Part shown: in pieces, positions 42,721 to 51,361 of the stretch
Position numbering within the stretch: the first letter of the stretch is position 1
How the letters are laid out: every line of letters begins with the position of its first letter
NCBI GenBank assembly: GCA_964396595.1
Contig: CAYNFR010000001.1
Span: forward strand, 186,001-250,000
Length of the DNA stretch: 64,000 bases
Direction: 5' to 3'
DNA from: CAYNFR01 sp964396595
GTDB lineage: Bacteria > Bacteroidota > Bacteroidia > Chitinophagales > Saprospiraceae
Notes under the pieces: model-generated
Told to the model about the DNA's origin: nothing
The model's input: the letters and a program-made list of their open reading frames with translations, nothing else
Database searches by the model: none
Position numbers and translations under genes: made by a program

Positions 42721-43905
42721 TTAAATTCCTTGTCTTAATTTTACATCAATCGTTTTTCTTTTTCCTTTTCGATCGACATGCAGCTTGATAGTGTCGCCCA
42801 CTTTGACAAATTTTAATGCCTCTGTAAGATCTTCATAATTTTTTATTGTGCGCTGATCCACACCGATGATTATATCTCCGATCTCCACACCTGCAGCCTC
42901 TGCCGAGCTATGAATCTTGCGGCCATAACGGTCGTAGGCAAAATCAGCGACCACCACACCATAATCTGCTTTAATATCTTTTATTCTATTCTTAGCTTCT
43001 TCTAAGTCCGTAATGGCGATGCCCAGCATAGCTCTTCTGATATCTCCTCCTGATTCTTGAATTTCATCAATGACGATCTTGACAAGATTGGACGGAATAG
43101 CAAATGAGTATCCGGCATACACCCCGGTCGGTGAAGAGATGGCTGTGTTTATTCCGATCAAGTCTCCATTGAGATTTACGAGCGCGCCGCCACTATTGCC
43201 CGGATTCACAACCGCGTCTGTCTGAATAAACTCCTCTATAGTCTTCTGACCTTTAATGATATTTAGGTTTCTTCCTATGGCACTCACAATTCCGGCTGTA
43301 ACGGTGGAAGTAAGATTAAATGGATTTCCTACAGCTACGACCCATTCGCCTACTTTTACATTATCTGAGTTAGCAAACTTGAGATGCGAAAAAGCACTAC
43401 CTTCTATTTTGATCAATGCTAAGTCTGTACTCGGATCTGTTCCAATTTTTTTTGCGTCATAGGACTTGCCGTCCTGAGTGGTTACTTGCACAACATCGGC
43501 AAATCCGACAACATGGTTATTGGTCACGATCAGACCTTCTTTAGAAATTAACACTCCTGACCCCATGCCTGCCTGTGGTGAATTGCGGCGTCCGCCTCCA
43601 CCAAAAAAATCTTCCCAAAAATCAAAATGCCCACGCTGACGTCGGTTAGCGTATTCGTCGTAGTCACGAGTCTTCGCCGTAATATGCACCACTGCCGGAT
43701 TTGCTTTCTCAGCAGCATGTACGAAGCTCGTTGAAACATTAAATTCTGAAAAGGATGTGCTATTGGTGCTTAAAGATGTGGGGTATTCACGAGCAGGTAT
43801 AGTTTGCTCTATGATCACCGCGTCTTTTTGAAAATAACGAAACGCCACCAAGGAAATAATCGCTCCCAAAAAACCGGCGGCAATGAGTTGCAGAAAGTTT
43901 TTCAT
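42721..43905 (-). CDS. Do/DegP-like periplasmic serine protease (HtrA family)
   Basis: Envelope quality-control protease of 394 residues. An uncleaved or signal-like N-terminal helix (about 4-22) is followed by a Gly-rich loop and a trypsin-like domain with the triad H131 (TNNHVV), D161 (STDLALIKI) and S238 (NPGNSGGALV). One PDZ domain follows (about 290-390, GVVVADFAYDRYGRKIHSSAEAAGVEIGDIIIGVDQRTI). A single PDZ makes it DegS/DegQ-short-like rather than classical two-PDZ DegP. It has its own terminator at 42625-42665. The neighbouring genes seem unrelated. Confidence 0.92.
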   Translation of the reverse strand: MKNFLQLIAAGFLGAIISLVAFRYFQKDAVIIEQTIPAREYPTSLSTNSTSFSEFNVSTSFVHAAEKANPAVVHITAKTRDYDEYANRRQRGHFDFWEDFFGGGGRRNSPQAGMGSGVLISKEGLIVTNNHVVGFADVVQVTTQDGKSYDAKKIGTDPSTDLALIKIEGSAFSHLKFANSDNVKVGEWVVAVGNPFNLTSTVTAGIVSAIGRNLNIIKGQKTIEEFIQTDAVVNPGNSGGALVNLNGDLIGINTAISSPTGVYAGYSFAIPSNLVKIVIDEIQESGGDIRRAMLGIAITDLEEAKNRIKDIKADYGVVVADFAYDRYGRKIHSSAEAAGVEIGDIIIGVDQRTIKNYEDLTEALKFVKVGDTIKLHVDRKGKRKTIDVKLRQGI

Positions 43906-43999
43906 AATGTTGCAGTTTTGAAATTTCGAATGAATATGTTAACGAAAACTCGTTGGCGCTTGTTTCTAAAGACTTTTGTATTAACAGGAACTTAACGAC

Positions 44000-44797
44000 T
44001 TATCGACATAATTCGCCTATCCCTTTGACATAATTATTAATGACATCAATATCCTGTGCGGTCTCGCTACCAGCGAATCCATTTATCATATCCAGGGTAA
44101 TGTTCACCAGATAAAAACGTGTCAGAGGTTCAGAAATAGGCTTGTATGACCAATGCCATCGCTCCTCCTCGTATCCCGTCCTTCCCATTGATTTGTCGGT
44201 ATATGGTCGACAAAACCCATATTTCGAAGCATTGAGGTTTAGCCAGTCTAACAGTTTCTTTCCATCTCCATCTTCAAAATATGCATTGGAGAAGCTGTTC
44301 AAGTCTATATCTGTACCCCAATGATGTCGGGATGTGCCAGGCATAGAGCTGTATAGTAGTATCTTTAATGCTCGGGAAACTGGGTCAGCAATCTCTGTCG
44401 CCTTGGTATTATCTTCTAGTGTGGTCTGTCCGTTCCACTTACGCTCCCAAATACTTTTCTGGTGATCAAAATTTCTCGCTGCTGATCTAATGACAAGCTT
44501 AATCCCTTCTTTCTGCGCCGCGTCATACATATTGACGAAAGCATCAAACGCTACTCGATGCATCCACATTCCTTCTCTGTCAGCATATTTTATCGGTATT
44601 AAGACAAAATCAGGATGATCCTTCGGTTCAAATTGACCCATAACATAAACTTCGGATAACAAAGATCTTAAGCTAATGATGCTATCGTTTGCTAGCTCGT
44701 CCATGGCTTCGTCGATATTAACAACTGCTTCTGCTTTACACCCGATTAACATGGCATAGAGTATTATGATGAAGGAGCGTAGTATCAGCATTGACAT
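44000..44797 (-). CDS. M15 family D-alanyl-D-alanine carboxypeptidase-like lipoprotein
   Basis: VanY-type zinc peptidase that trims peptidoglycan stem peptides. From the ATG at 44797 it has about 265 residues and a lipobox LIGC (C20). A longer frame from 44878 would add 27 residues before the signal peptide and is not preferred. Zinc motifs are SRHHWGTDIDLN (the SxHxxGxAxD pattern) and ERWHWSY near the C-terminus, with IRSAARNFDHQKSIWERKW between. It lies alone, 94 bp upstream of the protease gene and just after the conserved unknown gene on the same strand. Confidence 0.87.
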   Translation of the reverse strand: MSMLILRSFIIILYAMLIGCKAEAVVNIDEAMDELANDSIISLRSLLSEVYVMGQFEPKDHPDFVLIPIKYADREGMWMHRVAFDAFVNMYDAAQKEGIKLVIRSAARNFDHQKSIWERKWNGQTTLEDNTKATEIADPVSRALKILLYSSMPGTSRHHWGTDIDLNSFSNAYFEDGDGKKLLDWLNLNASKYGFCRPYTDKSMGRTGYEEERWHWSYKPISEPLTRFYLVNITLDMINGFAGSETAQDIDVINNYVKGIGELCR

Positions 44798-44895
44798 ACA
44801 TTTATTGGTTGAAAATAGGCTTTTTATTGCATTATAGAAGTGGTCATGATAATAAAAGACCCTTGCAAGTGTATGCATGATCTGTTGTTATGCTA

Positions 44896-46353
44896 TCAAT
44901 AATATTCAGCATCCTTGGGGGCTTGGCGGGCAGTAGATGCCTTTTTCTTCGACAGTCCGTACTTAAAAGCATTCGTTTGCTTGATGATCGAGACGAGATT
45001 TTCCGGCAATGCATGCTCCCATGTCCCTTCTTCAGTCTTTTCAAGTCGTTCGTAAATGACACCGGGAATGATATCTAATAGATCCTTATTATAAGCTGTG
45101 ACCTCTATGATCTGTCTATTGTCTATAAGATGTTGATATAAGAATCTGATCTCCTCAGGTATATCCAAGGTATGAAGATGCACAAATGCATCCCCGGCTT
45201 TCTCTCTGGCAGGATAAGCATAGACTGTAATACTTCGACTGAATAACTCTCCGAATGCAGAAAGTAAATTTCCATCCTTATTGTGCTCATATTTGTTGAT
45301 GATGGTTTCATAGAGCTCATGTATGCCCATCACGATACCTATGCGGCTCACTCTGTAATCCGCCAGATAATTAAATAAGCGCAAGTGATTGTTACAATCA
45401 CTTATGATAACATGATGCCCCATGGCACATAACATCTCTGTTCTGTCGAGAAAGTCCTTTTCGTCCAATTCCCAAAAACGATTGAGATTATCCATCGTGA
45501 TCTCAGCAAGCAATACACATTTTGACGGATCTGCTGACGGTTCTGTTTTAAACTGCTTGAAAGAGGCCTCGAAAGCATCCTGAGTCACTTTTGTAGGCGG
45601 CCTGAAATGCCCTCTGACGATCATTGTCTCTTTGCGATAAAGAAATTCAGAAGCATGAACACTCTGCTTATTTGGATCAAAAATGCTTACCTCTGTGAGC
45701 GCATTTTTGACTAAATATAGGCACAGTAATCTGTTGTCATAACGTTCAAAAGCTGGGCCCGACACCCTCACCATGTCTATCTGCATACGGCTTTTTAAAT
45801 CGTCGAGAAGGGACACTACGAATTCCTCCGGTTGCTCCAGATAATAATAGCAGGCATAAATCAAGTTGACACCAAGAATACCTATGGCTTCTTGTTGTTG
45901 ACGATTATTCTTGTCAAGCATCTTGACATGCATGACCACATCATTGGGCTTAGATCCCGGGTAATGCATAAATCTGATGCCTACCCAGCCGTTTCCTTTG
46001 ATAGTGCGTTGATAGTTAATCGCCTGTACAGTGTCAGCAAATACAAAAAAGTTGGTCTCTGTACGTACACCCGATAGTCGCTCCTCTATCAAGCCATATT
46101 CATGATCGAGCATTTTCTGCAAGCGGGTTTCTGATACATATCTTCCGGTTGGTTCCTGACCATAGATAGCGTCAGAGTAAATCTTATCATAAGCAGACAT
46201 CGTCTTCGCAATCGTCCCGGCGGCAGCACCTACCTGGAAGAAATAACGCGCCACCTCCTGACCCGCACCGATCTCAGCAAAGGTGCCATAAACCCGATCA
46301 TTAAGATTGAGCTCAAGAGCTTTCTGCTCCGTCTTTAAAATTTGTCTGCTCAT
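44896..46353 (-). CDS. conserved cytoplasmic protein of unknown function
   Basis: A 485-residue soluble protein with no signal peptide or membrane segment. It begins with a highly characteristic block around residues 22-60 (YGTFAEIGAGQEVARYFF, then GTIAKTMSAYDK, SDAIYG). I recall homologues in many bacteria under names such as TonB-dependent receptor or nicotinate-nucleotide adenylyltransferase. The sequence fits neither: no TonB box, plug or barrel, and no HxGH nucleotidyltransferase motif. Several Cys/His are spread through it without a clear metal motif. The last ~30 residues are basic. It stands apart from its neighbours by about 90 bp each side. Function not assigned. Confidence 0.8.
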   Translation of the reverse strand: MSRQILKTEQKALELNLNDRVYGTFAEIGAGQEVARYFFQVGAAAGTIAKTMSAYDKIYSDAIYGQEPTGRYVSETRLQKMLDHEYGLIEERLSGVRTETNFFVFADTVQAINYQRTIKGNGWVGIRFMHYPGSKPNDVVMHVKMLDKNNRQQQEAIGILGVNLIYACYYYLEQPEEFVVSLLDDLKSRMQIDMVRVSGPAFERYDNRLLCLYLVKNALTEVSIFDPNKQSVHASEFLYRKETMIVRGHFRPPTKVTQDAFEASFKQFKTEPSADPSKCVLLAEITMDNLNRFWELDEKDFLDRTEMLCAMGHHVIISDCNNHLRLFNYLADYRVSRIGIVMGIHELYETIINKYEHNKDGNLLSAFGELFSRSITVYAYPAREKAGDAFVHLHTLDIPEEIRFLYQHLIDNRQIIEVTAYNKDLLDIIPGVIYERLEKTEEGTWEHALPENLVSIIKQTNAFKYGLSKKKASTARQAPKDAEYY

Positions 46354-46445
46354 CAGGACTTAGACTTATTGAAGGGCAAAAGTAAGCCTTATAGTCAAAA
46401 CTAGAATTGTTTAGCAATCAGATCTAACGACATGCAGCACGACGT

Positions 46446-47744
46446 CTAACCCTTATATGACATCCACTTAGCTAACTCTTTAAAATTAGCCTTCTTGCCA
46501 TACATCAAGATGCCCACGCGGTATATCCTGGCCGCTATCCATACCAGCAAAAACACAGTAGCCACCAAGGCAATTATCGACACAGCTATTTGCCAGAATG
46601 GCGGATCTATCGGCAATCTTACCGGCATGACAATAGATGATGTAAATGGTATAATAGATCCCCATACGGCTATCGAGCTATTGGGTGCATTAATAGCAGC
46701 AAAGCCTATGTACACCGCCAATGTAAGTGGAAGCATCACGGGCAAGGTTAATGATTGTGCCTCATTGATATCTTCGCCGACAGCTGATCCTATCGCAGCA
46801 AATAGCGCCGCATAAGCAAAATATCCGGTGAAAAAGTAAAATAGGATAAGCGGTATCATCGTCCACCAATTCATAGAGTTAAGCTCTACCATGATATTGG
46901 CTACTTTTTCCTGCCCTGTGCTTTGCAATGTCCCTGTGCTTTGCAATGTCTCAACATTCAGAAAAGGTGTCGCCACAGCTCCGACCACGATAATTAATAT
47001 TAACCAGATAAGTATCTGTGTCAAGCCGACACTACCTACACCTAGTATCTTGCCCATCATTAACTCAAACGGTTTCACGGAAGAAATCAGCACCTCTACG
47101 ATTCTATTAATCTTCTCCTCCATCACACTGCGCATGACCTGGCTTCCATAAAGCAATATGATGAAAAACATAGCGTACGAAATCACACCACCTACAATAG
47201 ACCCCACTATAGTGCCACTAGTAGAGATTTTTTTTGCCGTCTCTTTGACATTGTTTTGCTGTAGACTCACATCTGTGCGCAGCATAGCAATTTTTTCCTC
47301 ATCGAGCTCTAGCGCTCCGACCTTATATTCCCGGATTCTCCTTTCTACAGCATTCTTAATGGATTCCATCTCGTCAAGTGCCAGCCGACTATCGCTGTAG
47401 AAACTTACTTCATATTTTTTCGATGCAGGATCATCCAATGGATCGAAGACCATTATACCATCGTTTTCACCGGCAATATATTTCTCCTTAAGTGTCTCAA
47501 GATCCAGATCTGAAAAACTATAGTCTATATTGTCTCTCAGGCTGATTTCATTCTTCAATAGACCTGAGGGGTCTTTGATAATGATGTTCTTGTTGTCATC
47601 AGACCCGCGGCTGAATATAAACACGACCACAGCAATAAACAGCACCAATGCCAATGGTGTCAGCAATGTCGTCAATAAGAATGTCTTACTCTTGACTCTA
47701 GTCAGATATTCGCGCTTAGCGATTAACCATATATTTCTATTCAT
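46446..47744 (-). CDS. ABC-2 type transporter permease, NatB-like
   Basis: Inner-membrane permease of 432 residues. It has one N-terminal membrane helix (about 18-42), a large extracytoplasmic domain (about 45-170), then five or six helices from about 180 on (IVGSIVGGVISYAMFFIILLYGSQVMRSVMEEK, ILIWLILIIVVGAV and others). The VMEEKINRIVEVLISSVKPFELMMGKILG block is typical of NatB-type exporters. It overlaps the ATPase gene by 8 bp. A perfect 18-bp tandem duplication (46914-46949) adds a second LQSTGT in a loop. Substrate is unknown; sodium export is known only for Bacillus NatAB. Confidence 0.9.
   Translation of the reverse strand: MNRNIWLIAKREYLTRVKSKTFLLTTLLTPLALVLFIAVVVFIFSRGSDDNKNIIIKDPSGLLKNEISLRDNIDYSFSDLDLETLKEKYIAGENDGIMVFDPLDDPASKKYEVSFYSDSRLALDEMESIKNAVERRIREYKVGALELDEEKIAMLRTDVSLQQNNVKETAKKISTSGTIVGSIVGGVISYAMFFIILLYGSQVMRSVMEEKINRIVEVLISSVKPFELMMGKILGVGSVGLTQILIWLILIIVVGAVATPFLNVETLQSTGTLQSTGQEKVANIMVELNSMNWWTMIPLILFYFFTGYFAYAALFAAIGSAVGEDINEAQSLTLPVMLPLTLAVYIGFAAINAPNSSIAVWGSIIPFTSSIVMPVRLPIDPPFWQIAVSIIALVATVFLLVWIAARIYRVGILMYGKKANFKELAKWMSYKG
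46914..46949 (-). repeat. perfect 18-bp in-frame tandem duplication in the ABC permease
   Basis: Two adjacent identical 18-bp copies (46914-46931, 46932-46949) encode LQSTGTLQSTG-. The copies do not differ at any base, so the duplication is recent. It lengthens an extramembrane loop by six residues without shifting the frame. Confidence 0.9.
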
Positions 47745-48642
47745 TGCTCTGGCCTACTTTAGTGATAAAAATTTCATTGAGTGTGGGCAGTATTTCATTG
47801 TACGAAGTGATGTGAATGTTTCTTTCTATCAATGCTTTAAGTAATTCATTGGAATCATGACCTTCATGTATGCGTATGGTACAATAGTCCGTGCGATCGT
47901 CTATAACCGTGAAACTATCCCGTGATAGATCAGCCGGAAAACTTCCTTCGAATCCGATCTTGAACTTATTTTCTTTAAACTGGTTTTTAATCTCCTTTAC
48001 GCCTCCTTGTAATATCAACTGCCCTTTGTTTATCAGTGCTATGTTGTTACATATCTCTTCTACTTGTTCCATACGATGCGTAGAAAAAATAATGCTTGTC
48101 CCTTTCTTATTAAGCTCATAAATCTCGTCTTTTATGAGATTGGTGTTAATGGGATCTAGACCCGAAAAAGGTTCATCCAGAATCATCAGCTCGGGCTCAT
48201 GTAAAACGGTGGCGATAAACTGTACCTTTTGTTGCATTCCCTTTGAGAGTTCTTCTATCTTTTTATTCCACCAATCCCCGATATCAAACTTATCCATCCA
48301 GCCCTTTATCTTGCTGATCGCTTCTTTCTCGTTGAGCCCTTTGAGTTGTCCTAGATAGAGCAATTGTTCGCCTACCTTCATCTTTTTATACAAACCACGT
48401 TCCTCCGGCATGTAGCCGATCTGTCTGGAAGTATTGACATTGATACGATTGCCATTGAGTAAAATCTCCCCGGCATCCGCCATCGTTATACCCGTCAATA
48501 TCCTTATAAGCGAGGTCTTGCCGGCACCATTTGGGCCAAGAAGGCCAAAAATATCACCAGATGGCACATCAAAGCTCACATTATTGACAGCCTTGTATGT
48601 GCCATACTCTTTGAACACATTTCTAAAAGTGAGAACATTCAT
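47737..48642 (-). CDS. ABC transporter ATP-binding protein, NatA-like
   Basis: ATPase partner of the permease, about 301 residues from ATG 48642. A frame extended to 48867 is rejected because the first 75 residues have no homology to the domain and cover the intergenic region. Walker A is GPNGAGKTS, the Q-loop region is IGYMPEERGLYKKM, the signature is LSKGMQQKVQF, Walker B is LMILDEPFSGLDP and the H-loop is FSTHRMEQ. The C-terminal ~80 residues are the DUF4162-type extension common in this exporter class. Translationally coupled to the permease by an 8-bp overlap. Confidence 0.92.
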   Translation of the reverse strand: MNVLTFRNVFKEYGTYKAVNNVSFDVPSGDIFGLLGPNGAGKTSLIRILTGITMADAGEILLNGNRINVNTSRQIGYMPEERGLYKKMKVGEQLLYLGQLKGLNEKEAISKIKGWMDKFDIGDWWNKKIEELSKGMQQKVQFIATVLHEPELMILDEPFSGLDPINTNLIKDEIYELNKKGTSIIFSTHRMEQVEEICNNIALINKGQLILQGGVKEIKNQFKENKFKIGFEGSFPADLSRDSFTVIDDRTDYCTIRIHEGHDSNELLKALIERNIHITSYNEILPTLNEIFITKVGQSNE

Positions 48643-48867
48643 TCTATCTCTTTCTTGATTCGGCGCGAAAAATAGCTTAAAAGGTAGACTTGAACGGTTT
48701 CTTTCGATTAATTTAGCCACTTGATAGACAAGAATCAGATTAATTATTGAGCCTTGCCCAATGTTAACAAAAAAATAGGATACTTTTTTATCAAGCTTTC
48801 GTCTACATGGATAGTTGCTAAGGCATATCCTGCGTAAGAATTGCTTCACATTAAAACCTATCAACAA

Positions 48868-49530
48868 ATGAAAAAATTCGCTACTACACTTTTTTTGCTG
48901 GCAACAGCTCAGCTCACGATCTCAGCACAAATACGCCCTGTAAACGCATCCATGAGCGAAGGCGCTAGACCGGGATTCGAATTTGATGTTAATGGTGACA
49001 ACAAGACCGCGGAGAAAATTTGGAAGGATTATACCAAGAGTGCCGGCAAGCTTAACTGGGATAGACGCAATAAAGAACATCAGATTATCGGTGGACGTAT
49101 TCCAACTATTGACGCACTCAATCCGATTACTATCATTGCAAAGTTTGAGGATTTTAAGAAAATAACCCGTGTCAAAGTATGGCTTAAATCCAATGATGTT
49201 TTCTTAACAGAAGAAGAGCATCCTGATCAGATCAATGGTGCTAAGCTGTACTTCAATGAATTTATAACCCAGGTAGAAAAGTCTTTCGTCGGTGACGAAT
49301 TAAAAGAAGAGCAAAAAAATCTGGACAAACTTGAGAAGGATCTAGAAAAACTTGTCAAACAAAACGAAGGCTTTCATAAAGACATTGAAAAGGCAAAAGA
49401 CGCCATCCAGAAGGCTGAAAGAGCTATAGACGAAAACAACAAAAACCAAAAAGAAAAACAAAAAGAAATCAAAGCACAACAAGAGAAGGTGTCAGAAGTA
49501 GCAGATAAACTTAAAAAAGTAGGTACCTAA
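48868..49530 (+). CDS. exported coiled-coil protein of unknown function
   Basis: A 220-residue protein from ATG 48868, with signal peptide MKKFATTLFLLATAQLTISAQ. An earlier TTG-type start would add nine residues before it and is not used. Residues ~20-125 form a mixed domain (KIWKDYTKSAGKLNWDRRNKEHQIIGGRIP, FEDFKKITRVKVWLKSNDVFL). From ~130 to the end it is a long, highly charged Lys/Glu/Gln coiled coil. I do not recognise a named family. Its stop overlaps the ATG of the CBM9-like gene by one base (TAATG), so the two are made together, probably in the periplasm. Confidence 0.78.
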   Translation: MKKFATTLFLLATAQLTISAQIRPVNASMSEGARPGFEFDVNGDNKTAEKIWKDYTKSAGKLNWDRRNKEHQIIGGRIPTIDALNPITIIAKFEDFKKITRVKVWLKSNDVFLTEEEHPDQINGAKLYFNEFITQVEKSFVGDELKEEQKNLDKLEKDLEKLVKQNEGFHKDIEKAKDAIQKAERAIDENNKNQKEKQKEIKAQQEKVSEVADKLKKVGT

Positions 49531-50270
49531 TGATGAAGTCCATCCACTCACCCTGGAGCATTGCATTGCTCTTGATTTTAACGAACATCATTGCTGTGGC
49601 ACAAGACCTTGCAGAATATGAAGTAGTTTTTAACAAAGGTATTACCATCGATGGTAATATTGCGGATTGGGAAGGCATTGATTCAGCCTATGACTTTACT
49701 AGTCTTAAGGAAAAAGAAGAAGTGCCCTATCTGACTTACTTTAAGTCCGTATGGGACAGCACGAATCTCTACTTCATTATATATTTCAGAGAGTACAATA
49801 TATCAAGTGTTGCCGAGTCAAATCACGAGCACCTCTTCACCATGGATAATTGTGCGGAGCTATTTCTTGATCTTGGAGCGGATGGTAAAGACTATTATGA
49901 ACTACAAGTGAATGCGGGCAACATCCGCTGGGAACTCAGCCTAGACAAAGCCTATCGAGATGGCGGCGCAGCCACAGACCCTGATGAACTAGAAGGACTT
50001 CAGACAGCCATCCATCTAAACGGTACTGTCAATGACGTATCTGATACAGATCATGCCTGGGCTGTCGAGCTAGCGCTCCCTTGGAAGAGTCTTCAAAAAT
50101 ATTTTCGGGATACCGCCCTTCCGGATATCTCCATCCCCATCGCCCTTAACATTTCTCGTGTAGTTCAATCCGCTCAAGGACAGACCTACTACGTATGGGC
50201 GCCTATGGACGAGCTAAACATTCATATGCCGGAGCTGTGGGGTGCGCTGGTGCTGGTAGTGGGGAAGTGA
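49530..50270 (+). CDS. exported CBM9-like sugar-binding protein
   Basis: A 246-residue protein with signal peptide (MMKSIHSPWSIALLLILTNIIAVAQ) and a single CBM9-like beta-sandwich. Characteristic features are FNKGITIDGNIADWEGIDSAYDF, VWDSTNLYFIIYFRE, DNCAELFLDL, YYELQVNAGNIRWELSLDKAYRD and WAVELALPWKSL. CBM9 modules bind sugar reducing ends in glycanases, but here the domain stands alone without an enzyme. It is coupled to the upstream coiled-coil gene by a TAATG overlap. It converges with alkB 4 bp away. Confidence 0.8.
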   Translation: MMKSIHSPWSIALLLILTNIIAVAQDLAEYEVVFNKGITIDGNIADWEGIDSAYDFTSLKEKEEVPYLTYFKSVWDSTNLYFIIYFREYNISSVAESNHEHLFTMDNCAELFLDLGADGKDYYELQVNAGNIRWELSLDKAYRDGGAATDPDELEGLQTAIHLNGTVNDVSDTDHAWAVELALPWKSLQKYFRDTALPDISIPIALNISRVVQSAQGQTYYVWAPMDELNIHMPELWGALVLVVGK

Positions 50271-50274
50271 GGGG

Positions 50275-51312
50275 CTAAACCTCCCCCAGCAACCCATCCA
50301 TATACCGCATCCACAAGGGTGGGAACATCGCCATCAAAATAGAACCGGGATAACCTAGCGGCAGCTGCGGACTATCATCAAAGTGTCTCAGAACCTGATA
50401 CTTCCTTGTCGCCTTGTAATGATGATCGGAATGCCGCGTAAGTTCATAAAGCAGTATGCGACCAAATTCATGATTAGAATTCCAGCTGTGGTGTGGCTGT
50501 ACTGTCTCGTAGCGGCCATTAGCTAACTTCTTCCGGAGCAGCCCATAATGCTCGATATAATTGACAAGCTCCAGTAGGGTGAAGCCTCCGATGGCAGCAA
50601 AAATTGTTAACAACAAGACCTTCGCCCCGAATATCATGTAGATCACCAACAGATAAGCCAATTGGGTCAACTGAAAAATCAACATCAGATTATGTAGGCT
50701 GAAATTTTTATGCCCACGATCTTTTAGTTCCTTCATTTGTATCTGCCATGCATGTCGATAGCTTCCGACCACGCTCTGTACGAAAAAGGAATAAAAATGC
50801 TGACCCTTACGCGCTGTAGCGGGATCTTCCGGTGTGGCAACCCATTTATGATGGCCTCTGTTATGTTCGATATTGAAATGCATGTAAAGATTGGGCAACA
50901 AGAGTAACCGTGACACCCATTGATTAAACCAGTCGTCTCGATGTCCTATCTCATGTGCGACGTTTATACCCATAGAGCCCAATACAAGTCCCATGGACAT
51001 AACTATGCCTAATAGTTCATAAAAGTGATAGTTTCCGGCATAAACGCGCTGCAAGAAAATCCATAGGACATAATACATGATCGGCAGATTAGCATACAAC
51101 AGCAGATCAAAAAACAAACTCCGCTCGCGCTCCGATTCTTCTGATTCGCTGACATTCGAGGTCGAACGAGGAAGCAATTGATCGATAACGGGCGAGATTA
51201 TGAACACAAAAATCAATAGACTAAAACATTGCCACCCCGTACCTTGTATGGCATACCACCCTATCAAGGGTGTAAGATAGGCGAGTAAATACTTCATGTC
51301 TTTTGGTTTCAT
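50275..51312 (-). CDS. alkB: AlkB-type alkane 1-monooxygenase (membrane diiron hydroxylase)
   Basis: Integral membrane fatty-acid-desaturase-superfamily enzyme of 345 residues with about six membrane segments. All histidine boxes of AlkB are present: NVAHEIGHRDD, EHNRGHHKWVATPEDPA and LTRHSDHHYKATRKYQVLRH, plus the alkane-hydroxylase block NYIEHYGLLR. That set distinguishes AlkB from other desaturases. It would oxidise the terminal carbon of n-alkanes, using rubredoxin and rubredoxin reductase that are not encoded nearby. Single gene. Substrate range is not readable. Confidence 0.9.
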   Translation of the reverse strand: MKPKDMKYLLAYLTPLIGWYAIQGTGWQCFSLLIFVFIISPVIDQLLPRSTSNVSESEESERERSLFFDLLLYANLPIMYYVLWIFLQRVYAGNYHFYELLGIVMSMGLVLGSMGINVAHEIGHRDDWFNQWVSRLLLLPNLYMHFNIEHNRGHHKWVATPEDPATARKGQHFYSFFVQSVVGSYRHAWQIQMKELKDRGHKNFSLHNLMLIFQLTQLAYLLVIYMIFGAKVLLLTIFAAIGGFTLLELVNYIEHYGLLRKKLANGRYETVQPHHSWNSNHEFGRILLYELTRHSDHHYKATRKYQVLRHFDDSPQLPLGYPGSILMAMFPPLWMRYMDGLLGEV

Positions 51313-51361
51313 TAGCTTTTTTACGCCTAAAATACGAATTCCGCAAACAAACTATATTGAT

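Noticed and set aside
44896..46353. Annotation as TonB-dependent receptor or nicotinate-nucleotide adenylyltransferase
   Set aside because: No signal peptide, plug, barrel, TonB box or HxGH motif; the names I recall for homologues are not supported by the sequence.
48643..48867. 75-residue N-terminal extension of the NatA-like ATPase
   Set aside because: The ABC domain begins right at ATG 48642, the extension matches nothing, and the region is the gap shared with a divergent gene.
50271..50290. GGGG...CCCC hairpin between the CBM9-like gene and alkB as a terminator
   Set aside because: The stem is short and no T-run follows on either strand.
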